This document shows positions 33,919-43,545 of a DNA stretch of 64,000 nt, piece after piece (position 1 is the stretch's first letter; each line of letters opens with the position of its first letter). Below the pieces are notes generated by a model that did no database searches, had not been told where the DNA came from, and saw only the letters and a program-made list of their open reading frames with translations. The position numbers were made by a program, and so were the translations under genes. Source of the DNA: Opitutaceae bacterium (GTDB lineage Bacteria > Verrucomicrobiota > Verrucomicrobiia > Opitutales > Opitutaceae); the NCBI GenBank assembly GCA_030693515.1, contig JAUYAK010000018.1, positions 1 to 64,000 on the forward strand, in the 5' to 3' direction.

Positions 33919-36744
33919 TCACTGATACTGCCGGGAAGGTTTCCACAATTCCCGCTCGGTGAAGGCGGGCTTGGTCATCGCGTCGAGCGGGTGATTTTTG
34001 CTGCCGAGGAGCAGGGTGCGGCGGCGGGAGGTCTCAGGGGCGAAGGCCCGGGTGAGCAGATCGACCGCCTGCTGCTGGGTGAGCGACGCCAGCGCGGCGA
34101 GCGAGGCCTGCTGCCGATCCCACTCGCCGCCGAAGGTGTAGGCGCGGCCGAAGAAGATCTCGGCCTTGTCGCGGATGCTCTTGGGCTTCTCCTCGAAACC
34201 CGAGCGCGCGCCGGCGACGAGAGTGGCCCACTGCTCGGCCGAGACCGCGGCGAGTGTGGCGGGCAGCGTGGCGATGAAGGCTTCGGCACGGCGCTTCAGC
34301 TCCTCGGGCGGGTAGCCGCTCGATTGCACGACGAACGTGAAATAGCGGTGCCGCAGCGAGCCGCTCGCGGAGGAGCCGACGATGTAGCCGAGCTGCTGCT
34401 TGGTCCGCAGTTCGCTGAAAAACGGATCGCCGAAGAAATTGCCGGCGACGGCGGCCGCGACGCGCAACGCGGGCGAGTCGTCGCCCAGCAGGTAGTCGCC
34501 GATGTAGGCGGAGTTCACGCCCTCGATGAGGCCGGCATCGACGATATTCTCGCCCGGCGCGATGGCGAGGTGGCGGCGGCGGAGCAGGTCGGCGGGCGCG
34601 GCGGGCTGCGCGCCGATTTTCTGCGCGAGCGCTCGCGTCGCCGCGATGGCTTGCTCGGCGGAGAAGTGGCCATGCACCACGGCCTCGACCGTTCCGCGCG
34701 CGAAGAATTTCTGGGCGAAGGCCTGCACGTCGGGCCACGTCGCGGCTTCCGTGAGGCCGATCAGTTCGCTGGGGAGGTAGTGGAATTCGCGCATCAGCGC
34801 GTCGCGCCGGTCGCGCGCGAGAACGTAGGCCTCGGTCTGATTATAGCTGCGGAGACCGCGGAGCACGGCCTCCTTGATCGATTCGAAGCGGCCGGGGGCG
34901 AGAGTGAAGGTGCGGAGGTTTTCCGCGGCGTGCGCGAGGTAGCGCGCGGCGGAGTCGCCGTAGCCGGCGGCGGAAAATTTGGCGCCCTCCAGCGTGAAAT
35001 CGGAGGCGAGTTCGAGGCCGGCGAGCTCGGCATCGGCGCTCGCGGGCGTGAGGAAATCGCCGAGGCACGCGGCGTAGAGCCGCAGCAGCGCGGCGGAGCG
35101 CGCGGTGCCCAGCTCGCGCACGGGGACGAAACGCACGCTGAGGGCGGTCTGCGGCCGCTGGAACTCCGTGTCGGGCGCGTAGTGCAGCACGAGGCCGGGC
35201 TCATTGATGAGTGCGACCGGGCGCTCGGCGAGCAGCGGGGTGTCGCGGGGCATGAAGGGATTGGCTCCGGGCAGGGCGAACTTCGTCTTCGACACGGGCC
35301 GCGCGATCGCGTTGTAGGCGGGGCCAGTCTCCTCGCGGTAGGAATAGGCGGTGCCGTAGATGCGCTCCTGCTTGTCGGTCGGCACACCTTTGGCCGAGAG
35401 CAGCACGAGCACGTTGTCGGCCGTGAGCGTGTTGAGCAGGCGGCGGTAGGCGGCCTCGTCGGGCGCGCCCCAGACATCGGCGGCGCGCTCGGCGATCTCG
35501 AGCGGGTAGAAGAGCGCCTGGTTGGCGAGGCGCGTGGCGAGCGCGGCGCCCTCGCCGCGATTCTTGTAGGTCTCGTCGAGCGCCGCGATGCGGGCGCGGT
35601 CGCGGTAGAAAGCCGCGGGGAAGGGCGAGGCGCGCAGATGCGCGAGGTAGGCGAAAATCTCCGTGAGCACGCGCGCATGCAGCTCCTGCCCGGCGGGCGT
35701 GAGATCGATGCTCAGGAGAAAGGAACCGTAGACGGGCGTGCGCTCCCAGATGCCGCCGCTGAGGCTGTTGATCAGGCCGTCGCGCTTGAGCGCCTCGATG
35801 AGGCCGCCGGGGCCGGGATAGCTGATGAGTTGGGAGAGCAGTTCGTCCGGCTTGCTGGCGAAATCCGCGCGCGTGCCGGGCACGAGGAACTCCAGCCCGA
35901 GGAAGCGGACCTCCTTGACGGGCTCGATCTGCGCGAGGCGCAGGGCGGCCTTGCGCGGGAGAAAGCGCGCTTCCCGGACCGGCGGGGTGACAGGGCGCTT
36001 CGGCACGGGGCCGAATTTTTCACGCGCGAGTTTCTCCAGCTCATCGAGCGGGGCCTTGCCGCCGATTGCGAGGGCCATGCGGTCGGCGGTGTAGGTGGCC
36101 TCGTAGAAGGCGCGCACCTGCGCGGGCGTGGCGCCGGCGAGCGTGTCCTTGTTGCCGGTGCCGAACTTGTTCTCGGGGCTGCCGGGCGCGTAGAGCTCGG
36201 CGGCGACGAGGAAGCGGCGGCGGAGATCGTTCTGCACGTGGCGCATGGCCTCGTTATGCACGGCGTTGATCTCGCGGCCGGTGAATTCCGGCGTGAAGAG
36301 CGGCGCGATGAAGAATTGCGCGAGCCGGTCGAGGCCCTCGGCCAGCGCCTCGTGGCGCACCTCGAACTGGTAGTTGGTGTGGTCCGAGGCGGTGTAGGCG
36401 TTGTGGTAGCCGCCGTTGGTCTGCATGAAATTCCCGTAGGCGTTTACGTCGGGATACTTTTCCGTGCCGAGAAAGAGCATGTGCTCAAGGAAGTGCGCCA
36501 TGCCCTCGCGGTCCGCGGGATCGTCGCCCGCGCCGATGGGCACGACGAGCGCGGCGCCGGACTTGTTGAACTTGGCGTCGGACACGAGGAGCACGCGCAG
36601 GCCGCTCTCGAGCACGAAGCGCCGGAACTGCGCGGTGTCAGTCGGGGCCTGGATGCGCGGCGGCAGCTCAGGGACGGGGGCGCTGGCGGCGAGGAGCGGG
36701 GCGGCGAGAATGAGCGAGAGGCTGAGAGGGCGGAGGAGCTTCAT
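33919..36744 (-). CDS. M16-family zinc metallopeptidase (insulysin/pitrilysin type)
   Basis: A 941-aa exported peptidase. Signal peptide (about 1-22). Zinc motif H84-FLE87-H88 in GMAHFLEHMLFLGT, and INAVHNEAMRHVQND carries the third zinc ligand. The later QQLGYIVGSS and SGGYHNAYTASDHTNYQFEV-like blocks are typical of pitrilysin/insulin-degrading enzymes. It probably degrades peptides in the periplasm. First gene of the M16 pair, divergent from an S9 peptidase with 140 bp between starts. ATG 36744 was chosen for the signal peptide. It is a different M16 subgroup from its partner, not a recent duplicate. Confidence 0.88.
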   Translation of the reverse strand: MKLLRPLSLSLILAAPLLAASAPVPELPPRIQAPTDTAQFRRFVLESGLRVLLVSDAKFNKSGAALVVPIGAGDDPADREGMAHFLEHMLFLGTEKYPDVNAYGNFMQTNGGYHNAYTASDHTNYQFEVRHEALAEGLDRLAQFFIAPLFTPEFTGREINAVHNEAMRHVQNDLRRRFLVAAELYAPGSPENKFGTGNKDTLAGATPAQVRAFYEATYTADRMALAIGGKAPLDELEKLAREKFGPVPKRPVTPPVREARFLPRKAALRLAQIEPVKEVRFLGLEFLVPGTRADFASKPDELLSQLISYPGPGGLIEALKRDGLINSLSGGIWERTPVYGSFLLSIDLTPAGQELHARVLTEIFAYLAHLRASPFPAAFYRDRARIAALDETYKNRGEGAALATRLANQALFYPLEIAERAADVWGAPDEAAYRRLLNTLTADNVLVLLSAKGVPTDKQERIYGTAYSYREETGPAYNAIARPVSKTKFALPGANPFMPRDTPLLAERPVALINEPGLVLHYAPDTEFQRPQTALSVRFVPVRELGTARSAALLRLYAACLGDFLTPASADAELAGLELASDFTLEGAKFSAAGYGDSAARYLAHAAENLRTFTLAPGRFESIKEAVLRGLRSYNQTEAYVLARDRRDALMREFHYLPSELIGLTEAATWPDVQAFAQKFFARGTVEAVVHGHFSAEQAIAATRALAQKIGAQPAAPADLLRRRHLAIAPGENIVDAGLIEGVNSAYIGDYLLGDDSPALRVAAAVAGNFFGDPFFSELRTKQQLGYIVGSSASGSLRHRYFTFVVQSSGYPPEELKRRAEAFIATLPATLAAVSAEQWATLVAGARSGFEEKPKSIRDKAEIFFGRAYTFGGEWDRQQASLAALASLTQQQAVDLLTRAFAPETSRRRTLLLGSKNHPLDAMTKPAFTERELWKPSRQYQ

Positions 36745-36884
36745 GCGACGGGAGGATGGGTAGGGCAACGAACGCGCCGCGACGCTGGCCGCAAGCCGCG
36801 GCGAGGCCAAGCCGTTTGCGACGAAGGGCGGGCTCGCAGAAAACGCGCTGGCTTCGCCGCCGAAAAACGAGCCAACGTGGCGGC

Positions 36885-38963
36885 ATGAAACTCCCCTTCA
36901 TCCCGATGGTGGCCGCGTGGGCGCTGGTCGCCGCCTTCCCCGCCATGGCCCAGCCGCGTCCGATGGTCCTCGAAGATATTTTTAGTCTGAAACGGGTCGC
37001 CGATCCGCAGATTTCGCCGGATGGGGCGCGCATCGCCTATGTCGTCACCGAGGTGCTGAAGGAGGAAAACCGCACCAACGCCGATCTCTGGGTCGCGAAG
37101 GCCGACGGCACCGGCGAGCCGCGCCGGCTGACCGCCGCGCCGAAGCGCGACGCGAGCCCGCGCTGGTCGCCCGATGGCCAATGGATCGCGTTTGAGTCGG
37201 CGCGCGACGGCGAGACTCAGATTTTCCTGCTGCCCGCGACCGGCGGCGGCGAGGCGCGCAAGCTCACCACAATCTCGACCGGCGCGGCCCAGCCGGTGTG
37301 GTCCCCCGATGGCAAATCGCTCGCGTTCGTGTCGGCGGTGCTTCCCGAATTTTCCGCCCAGCCTTTCAAGGAGGCCGACCGCCGCAACAAGGAGAAGGCC
37401 GACGCCCGAGAAAAATCCAAGGTCAAGGCCCGCGTGATCGACGCGCTCCTCTACCGACATTGGGACTCGTGGGTGGACGACAAGCGCCAGCATATCTTCG
37501 TCGTCGGCGTGAACGCGGATGGCAGCGCGGCCGGCGAGCCGCGCAATGTGACGCCCGGGGACAACGATGCGGTGCCGACCTCGAGCACCTTCAGTTCCGG
37601 CCTTGAGTTTGCCTGGTCGCCCGACGGCCGGGAGATCGCGTTCAGCGCGCCGCCGCTGCCGCTGCGGGAGCAGGCTTGGCGCACCAACCACGACGTGTGG
37701 ACGGTGAATCTCGCCACGGGCGAAAAGAAAAATGTCACGACCACCAGTCCCGGCGCCGACGGCCGCCCGCGCTACTCGCCGGACGGGAAATGGCTCGCCT
37801 ATCGCGCGCAAGCCCGCGCCGGCTTCGAGGCCGACAAGTGGACGCTCCATGTGATCGAGCGCGCGACGGGTCGCGCCCGCGCCCTCACCGCCGCGTGGGA
37901 TCGCTCCGTGGACAGCTTCACCTGGGCGCCCGACAGCCAGACGATTTACCTCGAGGCGCAGGATCAGGGCACGCGGCCCCTGTGGCGCGTCGCCCTCGCC
38001 GGGGGCGAACCGCGGCCGCTGATCACGGGCGGCGCGAACTCCGAGATCGCGGTGGCGCCGGACGGCCAGTGGTTCGCCTTCCTGCGCGCCTCCTTCACGC
38101 AGCCGCCGGAGATTGCGCGCTGGCGCGTGGGCGACGGGGAACCGGCTGCGCTCACGAAAACCAATGCCGCCGCCGTCGCGGCGCTCGCGCTGCCGCGGCC
38201 GGAGAGTGTCACGGTCGCGGGTGCCGGCGGCACGCCGGTGCAGATGTTTATCCTGAAGCCGCCGGGCTTCGACGCTGCGAAGAAGTATCCGCTTGTCTTC
38301 TGGGTGCATGGCGGGCCGCAGAGCGCGTTTATCGACGCGTGGTCCACGCGCTGGAACCCGCAGCTCTGGGCCGCGCAGGGCTATGTGATCGCGCTGCCCA
38401 ATCCGCGCGGTTCGACGGGCTTTGGCCAGCAGTTCACCGACGAGATTTCGCACGACTGGGGCGGCAAGGTCTTCACCGATCTCATGGCCTGTCTCGCGCA
38501 TCTCGAAAAGCAGCCCTACATCGACACCGCGCGCATGGCGGCGGCGGGCGCGAGTTACGGCGGCTACATGATGAACTGGTTCCAAGGCCACACGGACAAG
38601 TTCAAGACCCTGGTGACGCACTGCGGCGTGTATGACTTTGTCAGCATGTATGGCGGGACGGAGGAGACGTGGTTCGACGAGTGGGACCACGGCATCCCGT
38701 GGGAGAATCCGGACTTTGAAAAATGGTCGCCGCACCGGCACGCCGCGAAGTTCAAAACGCCGAATCTGGTCATCCACAACGAACTCGATTTCCGCGTGCC
38801 CATCGGCCAAGGCCTGAGCCTCTTCACGACGCTCCAGCGCCGGGGCGTGCCGTCGAAGTTCCTCTATTTTCCGGACGAGGGCCACTGGGTGCTGAAGCCG
38901 CAGAATAGCGAACTGTGGCACCGGACGATCTTCGACTGGCTGGCGGAGTATCTCAAAAAGTAG
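36885..38963 (+). CDS. S9-family serine peptidase (acylaminoacyl/prolyl oligopeptidase type)
   Basis: A 692-aa exported peptidase. Signal peptide ends near FPAMAQ. An N-terminal propeller carries TolB/WD-like turns (ISPDGARIAYVV, WSPDGQWIAFES, YSPDGKWLAYRA). The C-terminal alpha/beta-hydrolase has the nucleophile S557 in GASYGGYMMNW, an Asp in the NELDFRVP region and H667 in DEGHWVLKP. It removes short units from peptide ends. Divergent from two M16 proteases, so this spot looks like a small peptide-breakdown cluster in the periplasm. Confidence 0.9.
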   Translation: MKLPFIPMVAAWALVAAFPAMAQPRPMVLEDIFSLKRVADPQISPDGARIAYVVTEVLKEENRTNADLWVAKADGTGEPRRLTAAPKRDASPRWSPDGQWIAFESARDGETQIFLLPATGGGEARKLTTISTGAAQPVWSPDGKSLAFVSAVLPEFSAQPFKEADRRNKEKADAREKSKVKARVIDALLYRHWDSWVDDKRQHIFVVGVNADGSAAGEPRNVTPGDNDAVPTSSTFSSGLEFAWSPDGREIAFSAPPLPLREQAWRTNHDVWTVNLATGEKKNVTTTSPGADGRPRYSPDGKWLAYRAQARAGFEADKWTLHVIERATGRARALTAAWDRSVDSFTWAPDSQTIYLEAQDQGTRPLWRVALAGGEPRPLITGGANSEIAVAPDGQWFAFLRASFTQPPEIARWRVGDGEPAALTKTNAAAVAALALPRPESVTVAGAGGTPVQMFILKPPGFDAAKKYPLVFWVHGGPQSAFIDAWSTRWNPQLWAAQGYVIALPNPRGSTGFGQQFTDEISHDWGGKVFTDLMACLAHLEKQPYIDTARMAAAGASYGGYMMNWFQGHTDKFKTLVTHCGVYDFVSMYGGTEETWFDEWDHGIPWENPDFEKWSPHRHAAKFKTPNLVIHNELDFRVPIGQGLSLFTTLQRRGVPSKFLYFPDEGHWVLKPQNSELWHRTIFDWLAEYLKK

Positions 38964-38993
38964 AAGCTCCACCCAGGCCGAAACTCGCTCACT

Positions 38994-40559
38994 TTACGGC
39001 GTGGCAAAGGGCCGCTGGGCCGAACTCGGCGGCATGAATTCGCCAAAGGGCAGCGGCTGCGCGAGGCCCATGAGTGCGTAGCCGAAGAGCAGGCGCCGCT
39101 GCTCCGGCGAGAGGCCCGGCTGCACCATCGCGATCCGGTAGTGCGTGTAGAGGACGGAGGTGCGGCCGAAGGTCTCGAACTCCGCCATCGAGGCCGCGTG
39201 GACGCGCAGCAGGGTGTCGGCGCTGAGTGGCTGGCCAGTCCTCCGATCGACCTGATGCTGCGCGAGGATCGCCAGGCTGTCACGGATGGCGCGGTATTGC
39301 GCCTCCAGGATGCCGAAGCGCTCCGCGTGCGTGCGTTGAAACTCAAGCGCAGCGGCGCGCTTCACCTCGGCCCGGCGCGCCTCGAACTGCCGTTCCTCGT
39401 CACCCCTTTTTTCCGCAGGCCGCGGCAGTTGATCGGCCGCGAGTTCGACGGCGATTCTCATCGCGTGGAAATAATCGTCGCGGTCCGCGTTGTAGCGGTG
39501 GATGGCCTCGAAGATTTCGGCCGGCACCCACGGGGGAGCCGGCGGCGGCGCGGGCGCGAGGCGGGCGGCGAGTTCGCCCCGCATCTCCTCCGCGAGCGCC
39601 TCGAGGGCGACGATCTCGGGCCACTGGCGATCGGCGAGCGCATCGAAGGCGGCGCTGCGGGTCTCCGCATCGGCCTTGTCCTGCGCGACGACGGTCTCGA
39701 GGAGGGCGCGCTTCAAGGCGGCCTTGCGGCCGTTGTAGGTGGCGAACTTCGCGCGGAGCTCCAGCGTGACGCCGGGAGGCAGGCGGAAGCGGGCGGTCTC
39801 GGGCGAGAAGAAAATTGCGTCGCTTTCGGCGCGGTTGGCCGGGAGTCCGCGGGCTCTGCGCGCCTCGTCGCGCAGATCGATGGCGAGCTCGGTCAGGAGC
39901 CCGCGCTGCGCCGGGAGCAGGCCGGTCTGGTAGTGGGCCGTGGCGCGCACGACCTGGAACCGGGCCTCGGCGTCGACCGCGTTGGAAAAATCCTTCCTCG
40001 GATCGAGTTTCCAGCGCCGGCGGCCGTTCCAGTCGCCGTCTGAAAACCAGCCGCCCGGAATCAGGTCCGCGCGCAGTCGCTCCTCCTCCTGCTCGAGGGC
40101 GGCGAGCCGTGGGGTCTGTTCGGCCGCGAGAGCTTGCAGCGCCGCTGGATTCGCCGGGGCAAGACCGGCCTCGGCGGCGAGGAGCAGATCGAGGAGGGCA
40201 TTCGTCTCGCGCTGGCGCGCGGTGCGGTAGGCGTGGAGCCGGGTCTCGATGCGGCGGTCCAGCTTGAGGTTGAAGAGCCGCGTGCTGAGCGCCGGATAGA
40301 ACGACTCGGCCACGAAGTCTGCGAGCCCGTCGGGCGCGGTCAGCGGGCGGTTGTCGATCCAGTGCGGCCGCAGGCCCGTGCGTTCCCCCACGGGCGCGCC
40401 GAAGACCGGCGGCACGGGCGGGAAAAAAGCGACGCGGGCGAACGGCGTGTCGCTCCAGAACTGCGCGGGCAGCGGACTGGCGCACGCGACCGCGAGCGCG
40501 GCGGCGCGAAGCAGACGCGGGCGGACAAGCGAACGGGCGGTGGATATGCGCAGGGACAT
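38994..40559 (-). CDS. Secreted helical protein of unknown function
   Basis: A 521-aa protein with a likely signal peptide (about 1-33, ending ASPLPAQ) and mainly long alpha-helices rich in Ala, Arg and Glu (about 100-160, 280-330 and 370-440). Notable blocks are WIDNRPLTAPDG, GGWFSDGDWNGRRRWKLDPRKD and MVQPGLSPEQRRLLFG. The last resembles pieces seen in verrucomicrobial exported proteins that end in a zinc- or heme-free helical tail. I do not recognise a family. It converges on the S9 gene with a 30-bp gap. Confidence 0.55.
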   Translation of the reverse strand: MSLRISTARSLVRPRLLRAAALAVACASPLPAQFWSDTPFARVAFFPPVPPVFGAPVGERTGLRPHWIDNRPLTAPDGLADFVAESFYPALSTRLFNLKLDRRIETRLHAYRTARQRETNALLDLLLAAEAGLAPANPAALQALAAEQTPRLAALEQEEERLRADLIPGGWFSDGDWNGRRRWKLDPRKDFSNAVDAEARFQVVRATAHYQTGLLPAQRGLLTELAIDLRDEARRARGLPANRAESDAIFFSPETARFRLPPGVTLELRAKFATYNGRKAALKRALLETVVAQDKADAETRSAAFDALADRQWPEIVALEALAEEMRGELAARLAPAPPPAPPWVPAEIFEAIHRYNADRDDYFHAMRIAVELAADQLPRPAEKRGDEERQFEARRAEVKRAAALEFQRTHAERFGILEAQYRAIRDSLAILAQHQVDRRTGQPLSADTLLRVHAASMAEFETFGRTSVLYTHYRIAMVQPGLSPEQRRLLFGYALMGLAQPLPFGEFMPPSSAQRPFATP

Positions 40560-40659
40560 CGCGCCGGGGCGGGTAACCTCGCCGACGATGCCGCCGCGGC
40601 GCGGCGCGGCGACGCCAAAAAAAAATGCACCGACCCGACTGGGCGGGCCGAGCTTAACG

Positions 40660-43413
40660 CTACTTTTTGAACATCGCGTCCGCGGGATTTCCGCCGCTGA
40701 GGAGGTAGGCGAGGAGGTCTTTCAGCTCCTCCTCGTTGAGCGAGTTGATCAGGCCGGCGGGCATCATCGAGGTGCCGAAGGCTTTTCTCGATTTCACGGC
40801 GCTCGTCTTCACGCGGACTTTTTCGTCGGCCATGAAAGGGTTGGCCATGATGAGCAGCTCGCCGTTTTCCTCGCCGACCACGCGGCCGACGATCGGGTCG
40901 CCGTCGGTGCGCTCGATCTGCTCGCTGCCGAACTGGTCGCTGATGACGGCCGAGGGATCGATGATGTTTTCGAGGAGGTCGCGGATACTGTAGCGGCCGC
41001 CGGCGCCGCTGAGATCGGGGCCGGCGGCGCTGCTGCCTTCGCTGCCGAAGCGGTGGCACATCACGCAGGCGGTGGCGGTGAACATCGCCTGGCCGCGGGC
41101 GAAGTCGCGGCCCGTGAGCTTGGCGGGCATCGTGGCCATGGCGTCTGGCACGGTGTAGGCGCGGCCGGGACCCTTGGGGGTCATCGTGGGCACGGCGAAG
41201 CCGGCGGGGGCGGGTTTCGAGAGGGCATCGTAGGCGGCGCGCTCGGTTTTGTCGGGCACGGTCGCGAGGGACTCGGTGCGGATATTCTGGATGAAGCCGC
41301 TGAAGCTGTTGCCACCTTTCCAATTTCGCGTGCGAGGAAACCAAGCGTAGAACTCGGTGCGGAGCTTGGGGGTCCAGCCGGCGGTGGCGTGGCGCAGCGC
41401 ATAGGCGTAGGCGATCTGCTGGCGGTCGGGGCGGCTGGCGGCGACTTCGGCGACGGTGGCGCCGTAGCGATCATTGCGCGCGATGAGAGCGGCACCGCCG
41501 AGCTCGTGGGCGTTGGCGTCGGCGGGCTCGGAGACGCTGAGGAGCGGGACGGTCTTCGCGACGACCTGCTTGGAATCGAGATAGATGAGCAGCGAAACAA
41601 GCTCGCGGTTCACGAGTGCGTCGGCGTGCGGGAAATTGTCCTCCAGTTTCGCGACGACGGTGGCGCAGGCTTCGGCGGAGGGCTTGCCCATGCGGGTAAA
41701 CGCAAGCTGCCACGCGCGGAGGAGCGGCAGGCGCAGGGCGGCGGGCACCGTGGCGAAGTCGAGCCGGCCGAGCGACGCGATGATTTTCGGCTGGAGCGTC
41801 TTGTCGCCCACGCGGGCGAGTGCAATGAGCGCCTCGATGGCGGCCTGCGGCTGCAATTCGGCGAGCGCGCGGTCGGCCCATTTATCGGCCGGCTGCCGTT
41901 CGATGGCGACGCGCGCGGCGAAGCGCACAAAGCGATCCGGGCTCGCGAGGTGCGGCCAGGCGGTGTCGATGGCCTCAGGGCCGGTGCCTTCGGCGTGGAG
42001 CGCCTCGAGGGTGCGGCGGAGCTGGGCGGCCTCGGTGGGGGGCGCGAGCTTCGCGGGCGCGGTGCTCTCGCGACCGGTGTAGGTCACGCGGTAGAGCGCG
42101 GACTGCGTGCGCCGGCCGCCGACAGCGAAATACATCGCACCGTCTTTCGGGTTGATCACGACATCGGTGAAAGGCAGCGGCTTGCCGGAGACGAACTCGG
42201 TGCGCTCGCCGCGAAAGCTCGCGCCGTCGGGCGTCAGGTGGATCGCGTAGAGCGTGCCGAAGGTCCAGTCGGCGGCGAAGAGCGCGTGCTGGAACTTCGC
42301 GGGGAATTTCGCGCCTGTGCCGAAGGTGACGCCGACCGGCGAGCCGGGGCCGATGTTGACGACTTCGGGGAGAGAGTCGGCGTAGTAATTGGGCCAGCGG
42401 CCGGCGCCGGAGCGCCAGCCGTAGTCGCCGCCGCCGATGGCGTGGTTGATGCGCGTGGGCATATACCACGGGGAGCCCTGGTCCCACTCCATGTCGGAAT
42501 CGTAGGTGAAGAGTTCGCCGTTCTGGTCGAAGGCCATGTCGTATTGGTTGCGGAAACCGATCGAGAAGAGCTCGATCGATTTGCCGTCGCGATCGGTGCG
42601 GGCGATGTAGCCGCCAGGGGCGAACTTGTTGCGGGCGTGGCCGCGGGCGTCCCACATGCGCGGGAGGAGATGGTCTTCGCCCCAGGCGACCATGCGGGCG
42701 CGCTCCATGGCTTTCGGGAGATCGGTGTGGTTGCCGTTGGCGAAATAGATCGACTGGCCGTCGGGCGCGAGGACGAGGGCGTGCGTGCCGTGCTCACCGG
42801 AGCCGTTCATCGCGCGGAGAAATTCGATCTGGTCGAACTGGTCGTCGCCATTGGTGTCGCGCACGCGCCAGAGGCCGGACTTGCCGCGCTGTTCGTTGAC
42901 CATGACGTAGAGACTGTCGAAGGCGTAGAGCAGGCCGTGCGCGCCGACCTGCATGCGCGGGCCGAGGTCGACTTTCTTTTTCCCGGCATCTTTGGCGGAG
43001 GCGGCAGGCTCGGCCTCGGCCGGAGCGCCGGCCTTCACGGCAGTGAAATCGATCGCGAGGTGCTCGATCTTAGTGCCGGTGCTGGTGCCGACGGCGGGCA
43101 AGGTGAGGCGGTAGAGGCCGCCGTATTGATCGCTGGCGAGGAGGCGGCCCTTGGGATCGAGGGCGAGGGCGACCCACGAGCCCTGGTCGCCCTTGGGCAC
43201 GGTGTAGAGCAGCTCGACCTTGAAGCCCGGCGCGACGGTGATCGCGGAGGGTTCGGTGGCGGTGGCGAGGGCGGCCATCTCGGCCCGCGATTTCTGGCCG
43301 GCGGTGGCTGGCTCAGCGGCGGGCGCGGCGTTTTCCTTTTTCGGCGCCTGGGCGAGAGCGGACGAGACGGAGAGAAGGAGGGAAAGGGCGACGGAGCGCC
43401 GGAGTGAAGGCAT
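40660..43413 (-). CDS. Heme-binding propeller/HEAT protein, PVC type
   Basis: A 917-aa periplasmic protein. Signal peptide (about 1-21); a six-bladed sugar-dehydrogenase-like propeller (about 55-440: WVALALDPKGRLLASDQYG, GEHGTHALVLAPDGQSIYFANGN, IGFRNQYDMAFDQNGELF); HEAT-like helices (about 460-690); and a C-terminal cytochrome c domain with CVMCHRFG (around residue 782), GPDLSGAGGRYSIRDLLENI and a Met-rich ISDQF/SMMPAG end. This is the membrane-bound-dehydrogenase/heme-binding layout typical of Planctomycetes and Verrucomicrobia. It probably oxidises a sugar; the substrate is unknown. 100 bp separate it from the next gene. Confidence 0.83.
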   Translation of the reverse strand: MPSLRRSVALSLLLSVSSALAQAPKKENAAPAAEPATAGQKSRAEMAALATATEPSAITVAPGFKVELLYTVPKGDQGSWVALALDPKGRLLASDQYGGLYRLTLPAVGTSTGTKIEHLAIDFTAVKAGAPAEAEPAASAKDAGKKKVDLGPRMQVGAHGLLYAFDSLYVMVNEQRGKSGLWRVRDTNGDDQFDQIEFLRAMNGSGEHGTHALVLAPDGQSIYFANGNHTDLPKAMERARMVAWGEDHLLPRMWDARGHARNKFAPGGYIARTDRDGKSIELFSIGFRNQYDMAFDQNGELFTYDSDMEWDQGSPWYMPTRINHAIGGGDYGWRSGAGRWPNYYADSLPEVVNIGPGSPVGVTFGTGAKFPAKFQHALFAADWTFGTLYAIHLTPDGASFRGERTEFVSGKPLPFTDVVINPKDGAMYFAVGGRRTQSALYRVTYTGRESTAPAKLAPPTEAAQLRRTLEALHAEGTGPEAIDTAWPHLASPDRFVRFAARVAIERQPADKWADRALAELQPQAAIEALIALARVGDKTLQPKIIASLGRLDFATVPAALRLPLLRAWQLAFTRMGKPSAEACATVVAKLEDNFPHADALVNRELVSLLIYLDSKQVVAKTVPLLSVSEPADANAHELGGAALIARNDRYGATVAEVAASRPDRQQIAYAYALRHATAGWTPKLRTEFYAWFPRTRNWKGGNSFSGFIQNIRTESLATVPDKTERAAYDALSKPAPAGFAVPTMTPKGPGRAYTVPDAMATMPAKLTGRDFARGQAMFTATACVMCHRFGSEGSSAAGPDLSGAGGRYSIRDLLENIIDPSAVISDQFGSEQIERTDGDPIVGRVVGEENGELLIMANPFMADEKVRVKTSAVKSRKAFGTSMMPAGLINSLNEEELKDLLAYLLSGGNPADAMFKK

Positions 43414-43473
43414 GACGGGAAGATTGAGGAACAGAGAGACGGAGAGAAGGGAGCGGGATTCCGCGCGCGGGAA

Positions 43474-43527
43474 GGTAGGGCGAACCGTCCGCGGTGGCCG
43501 CGGCTCGGCGGGACGCCTCGCCCTACC
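43474..43527. repeat. REP-like palindrome (GGTAGGGCGA / TCGCCCTACC)
   Basis: Perfect 10-bp arms at 43474-43483 and 43518-43527 enclose a further GC-rich stem (CCGCGG). It shares the GTAGG..CCTAC ends of the palindromes inside the TIR genes, but here lies in an ordinary 132-bp gap. Confidence 0.75.
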
Positions 43528-43545
43528 TGGGGCCGGATCGATGCG

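Noticed and set aside
40351-43407. 1018-codon plus-strand frame opposite the heme-binding protein
   Set aside because: Antisense shadow: its composition mirrors the real gene and it has no recognisable domains.
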